From the NCBI RefSeq assembly GCF_011801125.1, contig NZ_CP046171.1, forward strand, positions 3,844,001-3,908,000: DNA of 64,000 nucleotides, in the 5' to 3' direction. How positions within the stretch are numbered: the stretch's first letter is position 1; each line of letters begins with the position of its first letter. Below, one piece after another: positions 28,383 through 36,630 of this stretch. The notes beneath the pieces were generated by a model. That model searched no databases and was not told the DNA's origin. It saw nothing but the letters and a program-made list of their open reading frames with translations. The DNA comes from Nocardia brasiliensis. Its GTDB lineage: Bacteria; Actinomycetota; Actinomycetes; Mycobacteriales; Mycobacteriaceae. The position numbers and the translations under genes were made by a program.

Positions 28383-28925
28383 GTGCCCGACTACTCCTAC
28401 AACCCCTACGACGCGCTGCCGCAGCTGCCGTCGTTCACGCTGACCTCCTCGGACGTCACCGACGGTCAGCCGTTCGGCAACGATCAGGTCAGCGGCGTGT
28501 TCGGCGCGGGCGGCAAAGATATCTCGCCGCAGTTGTCCTGGTCCGGATTCCCCGCCGAGACAAAGAGTTTCGCGGTCACCGTGTTCGACCCGGACGCGCC
28601 GACCGCGTCCGGGTTCTGGCACTGGGCGGTGGCCGACATTGCGGTGGGCGTGACGTCGCTGCCCAGCGGCGCCGGCAGCGGCGAGGAGGGCGGCGCGCTG
28701 CCGAGCGGGGCGATCTCGCTGCGCAACGACGGCGGCTTCCCCGGATTCGTCGGTGCGGGCCCGCCGCCCGGCCACGGCTACCACCGCTACTTCATCGCGG
28801 TGCACGCGGTGGACGTGGAGAGCCTGGGGATCGACGCGAGCGCCACGCCGGCCTACCTCGGGTTCAACCTGTTCTCCCATGCCATCGCGCGCGCGGTGAT
28901 CGTGGCGACCTACGAGCAGAAGTAA
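28383..28925 (+). CDS. YbhB/YbcL PEBP-family protein
   Basis: 180 aa. The PEBP ligand site is present: [29 protein letters not shown] and [18 protein letters not shown]. Bacterial PEBPs are cytoplasmic or secreted and of loosely defined function; the mycobacterial homologue (TB18.6) also follows an M20 peptidase gene. GTG start with AAAGGA upstream. A strong bidirectional hairpin closes the operon. Confidence 0.92.
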   Translation: MPDYSYNPYDALPQLPSFTLTSSDVTDGQPFGNDQVSGVFGAGGKDISPQLSWSGFPAETKSFAVTVFDPDAPTASGFWHWAVADIAVGVTSLPSGAGSGEEGGALPSGAISLRNDGGFPGFVGAGPPPGHGYHRYFIAVHAVDVESLGIDASATPAYLGFNLFSHAIARAVIVATYEQK

Positions 28926-28938
28926 TTCGGTGACGACG

Positions 28939-28967
28939 GTGGCCCTGGGCGAAAAGCCCAGGGCCAC
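28939..28967. terminator. Bidirectional terminator hairpin
   Basis: 12-bp perfect arms (GTGGCCCTGGGC and its complement) enclose the loop GAAAA. It lies between convergent genes ending at 28925 (plus) and 28983 (minus), with TGCTGTTT following on the plus strand. Confidence 0.85.
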
Positions 28968-28982
28968 TGCTGTTTCGGTGTG

Positions 28983-30815
28983 CTACTTGACGGTGACGAC
29001 GTGCTCGGGCGGCGTCTGGGCGTAGAGCGCGGCGATCTCGGCGGCGTACTTGGCCGCGATCGGGCCGCGTTTGAGCGACATCTTCGGGGTCAGCTCCTCG
29101 CCGCCGGGCTCCCACGCCGCACCGACGATGGTGAAGCGTTTGACCTGCTCGACCCGGGAGAGCTTGACGTTGCCCTGCAGCACCGCCGCACGCACCTCGT
29201 CGACGATCTCCTGCCGGCGTGCCAGCGTCGGCAGGTCGGCGTCGGTGGCACCGAGATCCTTGGCGCGCAGAGTGGCCACGTCGGGATCGAGCACGATCAG
29301 CGCGCCGATGTAGGGCCGCGCATCGCCGATCGCGACGACCTGACCGACGAGCGAGGAGGCGGCCTTGACGGCGTTCTCGACGTTGCTCGGCGCGATGTTC
29401 TTGCCCGCCTCGTTGATGATCAGTTCTTTCTTGCGATCGATGATGCGCACGTAGCCGTCGGGGTCGAGGGTGCCGACATCGCCGGTGTGCAGCCAGCCGT
29501 CGGCGTCGATGGCCTCGGCGGTCTGCTCCGGCATGCCGCGGTAACCGCTGGTGACCATGGGCCCGCGCACCAGGATCTCGCCGTCGGCGTCGAGCCGCAG
29601 TTCGATGCCGTCGAGCGGGCGGCCGACCGAACCGGGCCGTGGCTTGTCCAATTCGGTGAAGGTGCCGACGCCGGTGGTCTCGGACATGCCCCACACCTCG
29701 CTCACCGTGAAGCCGAGGCCGAGGAAGTATTCGAGGGTCTCGGGCGGGATCGGCGCGGCGCCCGATGCGGCGATGGCGAGCGCGTCGAGGCCCATCGCGT
29801 GCCGCAGCTTGGCCAGCACCAGCGTCTCGGCCAGCCGATGCTGCACCGCGAGCACCGGCCCGCGGCTGCGGCCCGCGAGATCGGCTCGGGCGGCGGCGAT
29901 TCCGGTGTCGATGGCCCACAGCGCCAAGGTCTTCTTGACCTGGCTGGTCTCGGCGGCGAGCTTGGTCTCGATGCCGGCCTTGATCTTCTGCCACACCCGA
30001 GGCACGCCGAAGAAGCTGGTCGGCCGGGCGTCGGGCAGCGCGGCGGCGACCTCGCGCGGGTCGGCGACCGTGGTGAGCTGGATGCCGGTGAGCAGGTTCA
30101 TCGCGTGCGCGGAGATCCGGTCGGCGACGTGCGCGGCGGGCAGGTAGGACACCGCGCGGTCGTCGAGCCCGACCGGCAGCGGTCCGGCCACCAGCCCGAT
30201 CACCTGGGCGAGCACGTTGCGGTGGGTGACCTCGACGCCCTTGGACGGGCCGGTGGTGCCGGAGGTGTAGATGAGCGTGGCGAGGTCCTCGGGCCGCACC
30301 GCGCGCCAGGTGGCCTCGAAATCGAAGTCCGCGGCCGGGTCGGCCGCCACCTGGTCCAGCGTGACCGTGCCGGTCGCCGGTCCGTCGACGAGGACGATGT
30401 GCTCGAGTTGGACCCCGGCCGCGCGCACCTTGTCCAGGAAGGCCTGCTCGGTCACCACCACCTTGTTCGCGGCGTTGGTGAACAGGTGGGTGATCTGCTC
30501 GGCGGAGCTGGTGTTGTAGATCGAGAACGGGGTGGCGCCCAGGTGCAGGGCCGCGGTGTCGACGAGGTTGAATTCGGGCCGGTTGGTGAGCATGATGCCG
30601 ACAGTGTCGCCGCGGGTGACGCCGAGCCGGGCCAGGCCCGCCGCGAGGGTGCGCACCCGGTCGCCGTATTCGCGCCAGGTGATCTCCTGCGTTCCGCCGA
30701 CGGTGCGCAGCGCGACCTGATCGGGCCGCATGCTGATGGTCTCTTGGAACGCTTCCGGGATGGTGTAGACCGTTTTGCCCGATTTGTGCGAATAGCCGAT
30801 GTCTGTTGTCGTCAT
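28983..30815 (-). CDS. Long-chain fatty-acid-CoA ligase (FadD-type AMP-binding)
   Basis: 610 aa. AMP-binding motif LIYTSGTTGPSKGVEVTHRN, VWGMSETTGVGTF, the hinge DGWLHTGDVGTLDPDGYVRI and IDRKKELIINEAGKNIAPSN. The catalytic Lys near the C-terminus is in ELTPKMSLKRGPI. It activates fatty acids to acyl-CoA via acyl-AMP. The length and the LTPKMSLKR ending match FadD11/FadD15-like synthetases. ATG 30815 with AGGG upstream. It is followed by a terminator and is not co-directional with a beta-oxidation operon. Confidence 0.93.
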   Translation of the reverse strand: MTTTDIGYSHKSGKTVYTIPEAFQETISMRPDQVALRTVGGTQEITWREYGDRVRTLAAGLARLGVTRGDTVGIMLTNRPEFNLVDTAALHLGATPFSIYNTSSAEQITHLFTNAANKVVVTEQAFLDKVRAAGVQLEHIVLVDGPATGTVTLDQVAADPAADFDFEATWRAVRPEDLATLIYTSGTTGPSKGVEVTHRNVLAQVIGLVAGPLPVGLDDRAVSYLPAAHVADRISAHAMNLLTGIQLTTVADPREVAAALPDARPTSFFGVPRVWQKIKAGIETKLAAETSQVKKTLALWAIDTGIAAARADLAGRSRGPVLAVQHRLAETLVLAKLRHAMGLDALAIAASGAAPIPPETLEYFLGLGFTVSEVWGMSETTGVGTFTELDKPRPGSVGRPLDGIELRLDADGEILVRGPMVTSGYRGMPEQTAEAIDADGWLHTGDVGTLDPDGYVRIIDRKKELIINEAGKNIAPSNVENAVKAASSLVGQVVAIGDARPYIGALIVLDPDVATLRAKDLGATDADLPTLARRQEIVDEVRAAVLQGNVKLSRVEQVKRFTIVGAAWEPGGEELTPKMSLKRGPIAAKYAAEIAALYAQTPPEHVVTVK

Positions 30816-31019
30816 AACCCTGTTCCCGATAGCTGTGCCACACGAACCGCGCCTCACGGCGTCCGCACGGGGGCGGTTCGAGACCCGATCCTGACAGAAT
30901 GCGGCAGCTGAGCTGTCAGTTTCTCACGAGTCGATGCGCCAGGAGTGGCGCGGCTCACTCATGGTAGCTAGATCCGCAGGTCGTGGTGCGGCTTACTCGG
31001 GAAGTTATGGACGCGCGAC

Positions 31020-31610
31020 CTACCGTGCCTCGAATCGGCGGTACACCCGGAGCCAGCGCGCACGCCACGCGGTGAGCCGGCCGCCGCGACCCGGCACACC
31101 CGGGCTGCGCACGACGACCCGGATGCCACCCGCGCGCACGGCGGCGACCTTGTCGGGGTTGTCGGTGATCAGGCGGATCGAGCGCAGCCCGAGGCGGTCC
31201 AGCGCCGCGACCGCGTGCCGATAGGACCGTGCATCGATGGCGGGGTTGCACGGCGTGCCTGATTCCGCGCACTGCGCGGCCCGTAGCCCGCGAGCCTTAC
31301 CGACCAGGCCCGCCCCGCGGCCCTCCTGTTCCAGATAGATCAACACGCCCCGGCCGGCCGCCTGTATCTGATCCATGGCGTGGTCGAGCGTGGTACCGCA
31401 GCGGCAGTGGTCGGCGCGCAACGCGTCACCGTAGAGGCAGCGCGAATGGATCCGGACCAGGCAGCCGTCGGCGATCTCGCCGAACACCAGGACGTGCCCG
31501 CCGTCGCGGTCACCGGGCAGTTCGTGCACCCGGACGTGCAGGTCGCGCCCATTGCGCAGCAACCGATGTCCGGTTTCGGCCGCGGCCGAGTCGATGACGG
31601 TCAACGACAA
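31020..31610 (-). CDS. GTP cyclohydrolase II-like protein, diverged C-terminus
   Basis: 196 aa single GCH II domain. The Zn cysteines are present (SRCLYGDALRADHCRCG, C-x10-C-x-C), as are LEQEGRGAGLVGKARG and the catalytic pair in IDARSYRHAV (the Asp and Arg of E. coli RibA). The GTP-binding LITDNPDKV is slightly altered. The usual C-terminal segment (R..N..YL..KA.KMGH) is replaced by a basic tail, RLTAWRARWLRVYRRF. GCH II opens the GTP imidazole ring, the first step to riboflavin and to some pyrimidine-derived metabolites. It lies 14 nt after its paralogue in the same operon, with no riboflavin genes nearby. Confidence 0.85.
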   Translation of the reverse strand: MSLTVIDSAAAETGHRLLRNGRDLHVRVHELPGDRDGGHVLVFGEIADGCLVRIHSRCLYGDALRADHCRCGTTLDHAMDQIQAAGRGVLIYLEQEGRGAGLVGKARGLRAAQCAESGTPCNPAIDARSYRHAVAALDRLGLRSIRLITDNPDKVAAVRAGGIRVVVRSPGVPGRGGRLTAWRARWLRVYRRFEAR

Positions 31611-31623
31611 CCTCCGACGTGGC

Positions 31624-32571
31624 TCATGAACGGTAGTCCGATCGCGGCGTCACCAGCACGGTGTCCGGGCGGGCCGGGTCCTCGGCGCCGGGCAGCGGCG
31701 GTGCGGGCAGCGGTGACAGCTCGAATCCGCCGGTGCGGGTCCGGCGGCCGGGACGGGCGACCAGCTCGGCGAGCAGATCGCTGGACCGCAGCGCGTGCGC
31801 GCCGACCAGCAGCACGCACACCAGCACCGCGGTCACCGCCACGCTGACATGGCCGAGCGAGACGAGCAGCACGGCCAGCAGCGCGATCGGCGCCACCAGC
31901 ACGACCTCCCGGCTCGGGAGCAGCGAACGCAGCCGAGGCGCGGGGAGCGCGGGGGCGGGCGCGTCGAACGGGGCCAGGTCGGCGGGCAGGGTGTGGCCGC
32001 GCAGGATGCGTTTGGCCTCCAGGTAAGCCCAGGCCCGATCGCTGCGCACCGGCGTGATGAGCGGTGTCGCAACGACTTCCAGGCCCGCGGCGCGCACTGC
32101 CTCGATCTTGACCGGATTGTTGGTGAGCAGTGTGATCGAGCCGAGGCCCAAAGCGGCCAGGCCGCGGGCGGCGGCCTCGAAGGTGCGCGCGTCGACGGGG
32201 AAGCCCAGCTGCGCGTAACTGGTGAAGCTGTCGGTGCGGTGCTGCTCGCTGTGCCGATAGCCGCGCGCCTTCGCGACCAGGCCTAGGCCGCGGCCCTCCT
32301 GCTCCAGATAGACCAGGACGCCGGACCCTGCGGCCTGGATGAGGTCGAGCGCCGCGTCGAGTTCCGGACCGCAATCGCAGTCGTCGGAACGCAAGGTCTC
32401 GCCGTACAGGCAGCGCGAATGGATCCGGACCAGGCATCCGTCGGTGGGCGCACCGAAAATCAGCAGATGTCCTCGTTCGGTCGTGTCGTCGAGTTCGAGC
32501 ACCCTGACCGGCAGGGTGCTCTCCTTGCGCGTGAACCGGTGCTCGGTCTCGGCAAGGCCGGACAGCGACAT
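31624..32571 (-). CDS. GTP cyclohydrolase II fused to a two-helix membrane tail
   Basis: 315 aa. Residues 1-195 are a complete GCH II domain: Zn site CLYGETLRSDDCDCG, LEQEGRGLGLVAKARGY, catalytic VDARTFEAAA, LLTNNPVKIEAV and WAYLEAKRILRGHTL. Residues about 225-265 form one or two hydrophobic helices (VVLVAPIALLAVLLVSLGHV, AVTAVLVCVLLVGAHAL), and a Pro-rich tail follows. A membrane anchor on GCH II is unusual. Both paralogues read YLEQEGRG where RibA has R-QEGR, a shared deviation. ATG 32571 lies 2 nt after the PfkB-like stop, so translation is coupled. The frame could extend to 32856 but would overlap PfkB. Confidence 0.87.
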   Translation of the reverse strand: MSLSGLAETEHRFTRKESTLPVRVLELDDTTERGHLLIFGAPTDGCLVRIHSRCLYGETLRSDDCDCGPELDAALDLIQAAGSGVLVYLEQEGRGLGLVAKARGYRHSEQHRTDSFTSYAQLGFPVDARTFEAAARGLAALGLGSITLLTNNPVKIEAVRAAGLEVVATPLITPVRSDRAWAYLEAKRILRGHTLPADLAPFDAPAPALPAPRLRSLLPSREVVLVAPIALLAVLLVSLGHVSVAVTAVLVCVLLVGAHALRSSDLLAELVARPGRRTRTGGFELSPLPAPPLPGAEDPARPDTVLVTPRSDYRS

Positions 32572-32573
32572 GG

Positions 32574-34079
32574 TCAATGCTCCTCCGAAGCAAGTCTGAC
32601 GATGCGGTCGATATCGCTGACCGGTGGCATCGCCCCGGGCACATCCCCGAACGACTGCGTTGCCACCATCGCCGCGGTCGCCCAGACGTAGTCGCTCTCT
32701 TCGGCCGGTCGGCGGGTCGAGACGAGACGGTATACCAGCGCTGCGGCGAAGGCTGCCTGAGCACCCGGTGAATCGGCCATCGCGGCGGGAAACGGCGGAA
32801 TCTGCGTGGTCACCGGGTCCGACCAGACGGTGCAGCGGAAGTCCTCGATCGCGCACACCGAGCGGACGCCGAGCGCCCGCAAACGCTGCGCGGTCTCGGC
32901 GGGGGCGGCCGCGGCCCCGTCGGGCACCATCGCGGCGAGGTCCTTGCTCGTGCCCGCGAGATAGTCGACGGCACCGAGGTATTGGTAAAGGTATTGCGGC
33001 ACACCGACTGCGGGCGCTGGGTGCACCACGAGCAGCGGCCGCTGGGACATCCGCTGCACCAACGACATCACGCCCTCGATGACCGGGCTCGGCTGCTCGA
33101 AGGTGAGCAGCACCGCGTCCGAGGCGGCGAGCGCGGCGTTGATCATCGGGCTGCGTAAGTCCTGGGCGCTCAACCGGATCCGGTCGTCGCGGCAGCCGAT
33201 GAAACCCGCGGCGCCGGAGCTGGTGATGAGCACCGCGGTGACCGGCGTCGGTGCGTCGGGCACCACCTTCACCAGGTCGGTGTCGACGCCCTCCGACCGC
33301 AGGTAGCTCAGTACCCGCCGGCCCGCCGCGTCGTCGCCGACCGCCGAGATCAGCCTGACCCGCAACCCGAGCCGGGCCGCGGCCACCGCGCGGCTGAGTC
33401 CTTTGCCGCCGGGATGCTCCTCGAAACTGCTGCCCTGCGTCGAGGCGCCTGCCAGCGGAATGTGGTCGACGAAGTAGAGGTGGTCTATAACCGCGTCACC
33501 GATCACCGTGACCACACCCGGAACCGGCTGCGTAGCAGGCGGTTCCGCGACGGGCGGAGCGCGGAAGATGGGGGTGGTGTGCGCCGCGGGCGCGTCGTAG
33601 ACCGACTCGTTGACGAGCAGGTTCGCCAGTTCGGTGAACGCGCGCCGTTCGGGGGTGGCGCGCAGCGAGCGCACCGTCGGCGTCGGCGGGATGGCAGGCG
33701 CGGCAACGGATTCGTGCAGCAGCCGCCACTGTTCGGTGAGGTATTCGCGGCGCTCGCCGAGATCGGCGGCATAGAGCCGGTCGAGATCCACTGCGGCGGA
33801 GACGTTGTCGTCGCGGAGCAGTCCGAGCACGAGTTCGGCGTCGGCGATGAGCCGGTTCGTCGGCGTCAGTTGCGCAGCCAGATCGCGCACCACCGGCAGC
33901 ACCGCCTCCTCGGCGGAGATGCTGTTGCGGTGCGCGTGTTGCCGCACGGCCAGCAGATCCAGTAGTGGCGCGACATCGATCTCGGTGGTGCGCAGGCGTT
34001 CGAGGCTGAGCCCGGAACGCTTGCACAGGCGCGTGAGGATGTTGCGCACGGCAACCACACCCGAGTCCTGCGGGACCAT
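32574..34079 (-). CDS. PfkB-fold protein lacking the catalytic Asp, with a novel N-terminal domain
   Basis: About 501 aa. Residues about 187-501 show a PfkB/ribokinase fold: VVTVIGDAVIDHLYFVDHIP, then HPGGKGLSRAVAAARLGLRV (first signature). The second signature, normally DTTGAGDxF with the catalytic Asp, reads DSPGAQAAF, so the base is Ala. In signature one the usual Asn (GGKGANQA) is also changed (GGKGLSRA). A helical N-terminal domain of about 150 residues (RLCKRSGLSLERLRTTEIDV, AVLPVVRDLAAQL, DLGERREYLTEQWRLLH) matches no family I know. It is probably a pseudokinase or nucleoside sensor. ATG 34079 is taken. First gene of the operon with the two GCH II genes. Confidence 0.8.
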   Translation of the reverse strand: MVPQDSGVVAVRNILTRLCKRSGLSLERLRTTEIDVAPLLDLLAVRQHAHRNSISAEEAVLPVVRDLAAQLTPTNRLIADAELVLGLLRDDNVSAAVDLDRLYAADLGERREYLTEQWRLLHESVAAPAIPPTPTVRSLRATPERRAFTELANLLVNESVYDAPAAHTTPIFRAPPVAEPPATQPVPGVVTVIGDAVIDHLYFVDHIPLAGASTQGSSFEEHPGGKGLSRAVAAARLGLRVRLISAVGDDAAGRRVLSYLRSEGVDTDLVKVVPDAPTPVTAVLITSSGAAGFIGCRDDRIRLSAQDLRSPMINAALAASDAVLLTFEQPSPVIEGVMSLVQRMSQRPLLVVHPAPAVGVPQYLYQYLGAVDYLAGTSKDLAAMVPDGAAAAPAETAQRLRALGVRSVCAIEDFRCTVWSDPVTTQIPPFPAAMADSPGAQAAFAAALVYRLVSTRRPAEESDYVWATAAMVATQSFGDVPGAMPPVSDIDRIVRLASEEH

Positions 34080-34153
34080 GGCCGGCTCGACCTTTCTCGT
34101 CGTCGGTGCTGCACCTGCGGTTGCCGAGAATCGGCGTTTAGCGCGCGGGCGAA

Positions 34154-34183
34154 CTGTCAATTACCAACCTACAACGGCAATTG
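34154..34183. promoter_or_regulatory. Candidate operator between the PfkB/GCH II operon and the divergent small-protein genes
   Basis: Perfect 7-bp inverted repeat GTCAATT (34154-34160) and AATTGAC (34177-34183), 16 nt apart. Each half doubles as a TTGAC-like -35 element, one on each strand. It lies in the 180-nt AT-richer gap between the divergent transcription units. Confidence 0.4.
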
Positions 34184-34259
34184 ACGGTCAGATACGGCAA
34201 ATGCCACACTTGGTTCGGCGAGACACCGTCTCCCAGCCACCTCGGGAGGGGACCCGGAG

Positions 34260-34358
34260 ATGAAGACAGTTCTCCTGATTCGGCACAACCGGCGGCACAG
34301 GCCGGCCCGGCACCACGGGTGCGACACCGAGCTCGAGCCGAACAAGCTCGGAGCCTAG
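34260..34358 (+). CDS. Short ORF (32 aa) with strong ribosome binding site
   Basis: The ATG follows GGGAGGGG at 8-9 nt spacing, the best Shine-Dalgarno in this locus. The product begins MKTVLLIRHNRRHRPARHHG and ends in the acidic GCDTELEPNKLGA. The LLIRH start resembles histidine phosphatases, so it may be the stump of one. A leader peptide or small functional peptide is equally possible. It precedes the two W..SWLP genes in the same orientation. Confidence 0.4.
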   Translation: MKTVLLIRHNRRHRPARHHGCDTELEPNKLGA

Positions 34359-34534
34359 GCGGGGCACGGCACTGCCTTCGCGGACGTCCCTTCTCGCCGG
34401 TCTCGACCGGCTTTCGCACCGCTTCCGAGAGGAAGCCGCACCGGTTTCGCCCACGATGTGCGCGGACCCGGGCTCACCGATCCCCGAGTGCAGCAGCACC
34501 TGGACGTGCGACGACCCAGCTGGTGGAGGCAGCC

Positions 34535-34825
34535 GTGACGATCTTCGAGAACTCCCGATCGATGACGAGCAGTGTCTGCGGTGAATGGGCCGAGCGGGTA
34601 GCAGGACGCACCGAACCGGCCTGGCAGGTGAGCTGGTTGCCGCAGCGCCTGCACCGCGAGCAGGCACGCGCGGCAATGGAATTGGGCGAGCTGCTCAGCC
34701 GCCCCGACTTCGCGTCGGACCGTCCGGCGCAGACACGGGCCGAGACCTCGGCCGGTGTCCTCGGCATCACCGTGCACCAGGCGTTGGAACTGCTGCACCG
34801 GCGAATGCGGGACCGGCATCCCTGA
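34535..34825 (+). CDS. Small W..SWLP-motif protein, first tandem paralogue
   Basis: 96 aa, soluble and helical. The motif WQVSWLPQRLHREQARAAME (then LGELLS) is shared with the next gene. It is followed by an acidic linker and a C-terminal helix, LGITVHQALELLHRRM, that could be HTH-like. GTG 34535 has GGAGG 5 nt upstream. The longer open frame from 34181 is rejected because its N-terminal part has no protein character. Function unknown. Similar small proteins occur in actinobacteria, but I cannot name a family. Confidence 0.7.
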   Translation: MTIFENSRSMTSSVCGEWAERVAGRTEPAWQVSWLPQRLHREQARAAMELGELLSRPDFASDRPAQTRAETSAGVLGITVHQALELLHRRMRDRHP

Positions 34826-34856
34826 AGACGTTCGATTTGTTTGACCGGAGGCAGTC

Positions 34857-35234
34857 ATGACTGTGCACATCACCTTCTGGACGATGACCAGCGATATCAC
34901 CCCGGAATGGGCGTACCGCGAAGCGGACGGCACGGACCGGTGGCGATTGAGCTGGCTGCCCGATCGCCTGCTCACCGCGGACCAGGCACAGCTCGGCATG
35001 GAACTCGACGAACTGCTGAGCGATCTGAGCGCCGTGCACGACCGCGCGGTGCAGGATCGGATCGATCTGTATGCCGAACAGCTCGGTATCGCGCGTGCGG
35101 GCGCGGTGTTGCTGCTGGCCCGCCGGATGGCGGTACGGCTGCATCAGGAACGGGCGGGCGCGCCGCGGAGCCCTGGTCCGCGGTCGCGTCCGCTGCACGG
35201 GCACATCGTCGAACCGCCGTACGTCCTCGGCTGA
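34857..35234 (+). CDS. Small W..SWLP-motif protein, second tandem paralogue
   Basis: 125 aa. WRLSWLPDRLLTADQAQLGM (then ELDELLS) aligns with the preceding gene, and LGIARAGAVLLLARRMAVRL matches its C-terminal helix. It has about 20 extra N-terminal residues and a Pro/Arg-rich tail. ATG 34857 has GGAGG upstream, 31 nt after the first paralogue, so the two form an operon. Likely interacting or redundant proteins; function unknown. Confidence 0.75.
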   Translation: MTVHITFWTMTSDITPEWAYREADGTDRWRLSWLPDRLLTADQAQLGMELDELLSDLSAVHDRAVQDRIDLYAEQLGIARAGAVLLLARRMAVRLHQERAGAPRSPGPRSRPLHGHIVEPPYVLG

Positions 35235-35261
35235 GGGCGTACGCGCCGAATCGAGGAGAGC

Positions 35262-36338
35262 TCAGGCGTTGGCGGTGTGCTCGGCGCCGACCGCCTCGGC
35301 GATACTGCGATATCCGTTGGCGCGCAGGCGTTGCGCGATACCGCGGTGGATCTTGCGGGTCCAGAACGGGCCGCCGTAGATGAATCCGGTGTAGCCCTGC
35401 AGCAGGGTGGCGCCCGCGCGGATGCGTTCCCACGCCTGGTCGGCGGTCTCGATGCCGCCGACCGAGATCAGCACGAGCTGATCGCCGACGCGGCGGTAGA
35501 GCCTGCGCAGCACGTCGAGCGAGCGATCGGCGACCGGCGCACCGGACAGCCCACCCGCGCCCATGGCCTCGACCTCGCCCGCGGGCGTGCGCAGGCCGTC
35601 GCGGCGGATGGTGGTGTTGGTGGCGACGATGCCGGCCAGCCCGAGTTCGACGGCGAGATCGGCGACGGCGTCGATGTCCTCGTCGGACAGGTCGGGGGCG
35701 ATCTTCACCAGCACCGGCACCCGCACGCTGTCCAGCACCGCCTGCAGCAGCGGGCGCAGCGATTCGACGGCCTGCAGGTCGCGCAGGCCGGGGGTGTTGG
35801 GGGAGCTGACATTGACCACAACGAAGTCGGCGAGCGGGCCGAGCAGCGCCGCGCTGATCGCGTAATCGTCCGCGGCCACGGCGGCTTCGACGATCTTCGT
35901 CTTACCGATGTTGGCGCCGATCGGCACGCCGCCGCGCCGATCCCGCAGATGATCCGCGGCGGCCGCGGCGCCGAAGTTGTTGAAACCCATGCGATTGATC
36001 AGCGCCCGGTCCGCGGGCAGCCGGAACAGCCGCGGTGCCGGATTGCCCGGCTGGGCCTGCGCGGTGACCGTGCCGATCTCGGCGAAACCGAAACCGAGCG
36101 GGGCCCACGCGTCGACGCCGTCGGCGTTCTTGTCGAAGCCCGCGGCCAGGCCGAGCGGCGCGGGGAACTCGACGCCGAAGGCGGTGTTGCGCAGGATCGG
36201 ATCGTCGGCGGCGAACAACCTGGTCATCAGCCAGCGGATCGGCGCGAGCCGCGCGCTCACCCGCATCGTCGCGAAGACGAGGTGGTGGATCCGCTCCGGC
36301 GGGATCAGGAACATCAGGCGTAATAGCAGGGCGTACAT
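35262..36338 (-). CDS. pyrD: Dihydroorotate dehydrogenase (quinone), class 2
   Basis: 358 aa. An N-terminal membrane-associating helix ([22 protein letters not shown]) marks class 2. FMN and substrate motifs: [60 protein letters not shown] (catalytic Ser), [24 protein letters not shown] and LISVGGI. It oxidises dihydroorotate to orotate in pyrimidine synthesis and passes electrons to quinone. It starts 4 nt after the DUF5703 stop, so it is the third gene of a lipoprotein-DUF5703-pyrD operon. Confidence 0.97.
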   Translation of the reverse strand: MYALLLRLMFLIPPERIHHLVFATMRVSARLAPIRWLMTRLFAADDPILRNTAFGVEFPAPLGLAAGFDKNADGVDAWAPLGFGFAEIGTVTAQAQPGNPAPRLFRLPADRALINRMGFNNFGAAAAADHLRDRRGGVPIGANIGKTKIVEAAVAADDYAISAALLGPLADFVVVNVSSPNTPGLRDLQAVESLRPLLQAVLDSVRVPVLVKIAPDLSDEDIDAVADLAVELGLAGIVATNTTIRRDGLRTPAGEVEAMGAGGLSGAPVADRSLDVLRRLYRRVGDQLVLISVGGIETADQAWERIRAGATLLQGYTGFIYGGPFWTRKIHRGIAQRLRANGYRSIAEAVGAEHTANA

Positions 36339-36342
36339 CGGC

Positions 36343-36630
36343 TCACATTCCCGGTTCGGGCTGGGGTAGTGCGGTTTTTCGGCGGCGCAGCAGCACCCGG
36401 CGGCTGCCGTCGGTGTAAGCCCGCACGCGGGACAACTCCCAGCCCCCGAATTCGGCCTGGATGGCCAGCCGCATCGATGCGGTCACCCGGGTCACCTCGG
36501 GTGGCAGCCGCAGCGGCACGTATTCGTAATCGTCACTGCTGGTCTCCCAGCCGGCAGGCAGGGCGCGCCCGCGCACGGTCCGCCCGCCCGAATGATGTGC
36601 TGAGGCTGGTTCTTCCGCTGCCCGAGTCAT
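36343..36630 (-). CDS. DUF5703-family protein
   Basis: 95 aa. The conserved core [20 protein letters not shown], then [29 protein letters not shown], is the DUF5703 pattern seen beside pyrD in mycobacteria. The ATG overlaps the stop of the upstream lipoprotein gene (TGATG), giving translational coupling. Function unknown; probably cytoplasmic. Confidence 0.85.
   Translation of the reverse strand: MTRAAEEPASAHHSGGRTVRGRALPAGWETSSDDYEYVPLRLPPEVTRVTASMRLAIQAEFGGWELSRVRAYTDGSRRVLLRRRKTALPQPEPGM

Noticed and set aside
26871..28967. 698-codon minus-strand frame opposite the M20 peptidase and PEBP genes
   Set aside because: Covers two well-supported genes in antisense; composition typical of an antisense artefact.
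28980..30911. 643-codon plus-strand frame opposite the acyl-CoA synthetase
   Set aside because: Antisense shadow of FadD; it would read through the terminator region and has no motif.
34181..34534. N-terminal extension of the first W..SWLP gene
   Set aside because: No homology to the second paralogue; GTG 34535 with GGAGG is the natural start.
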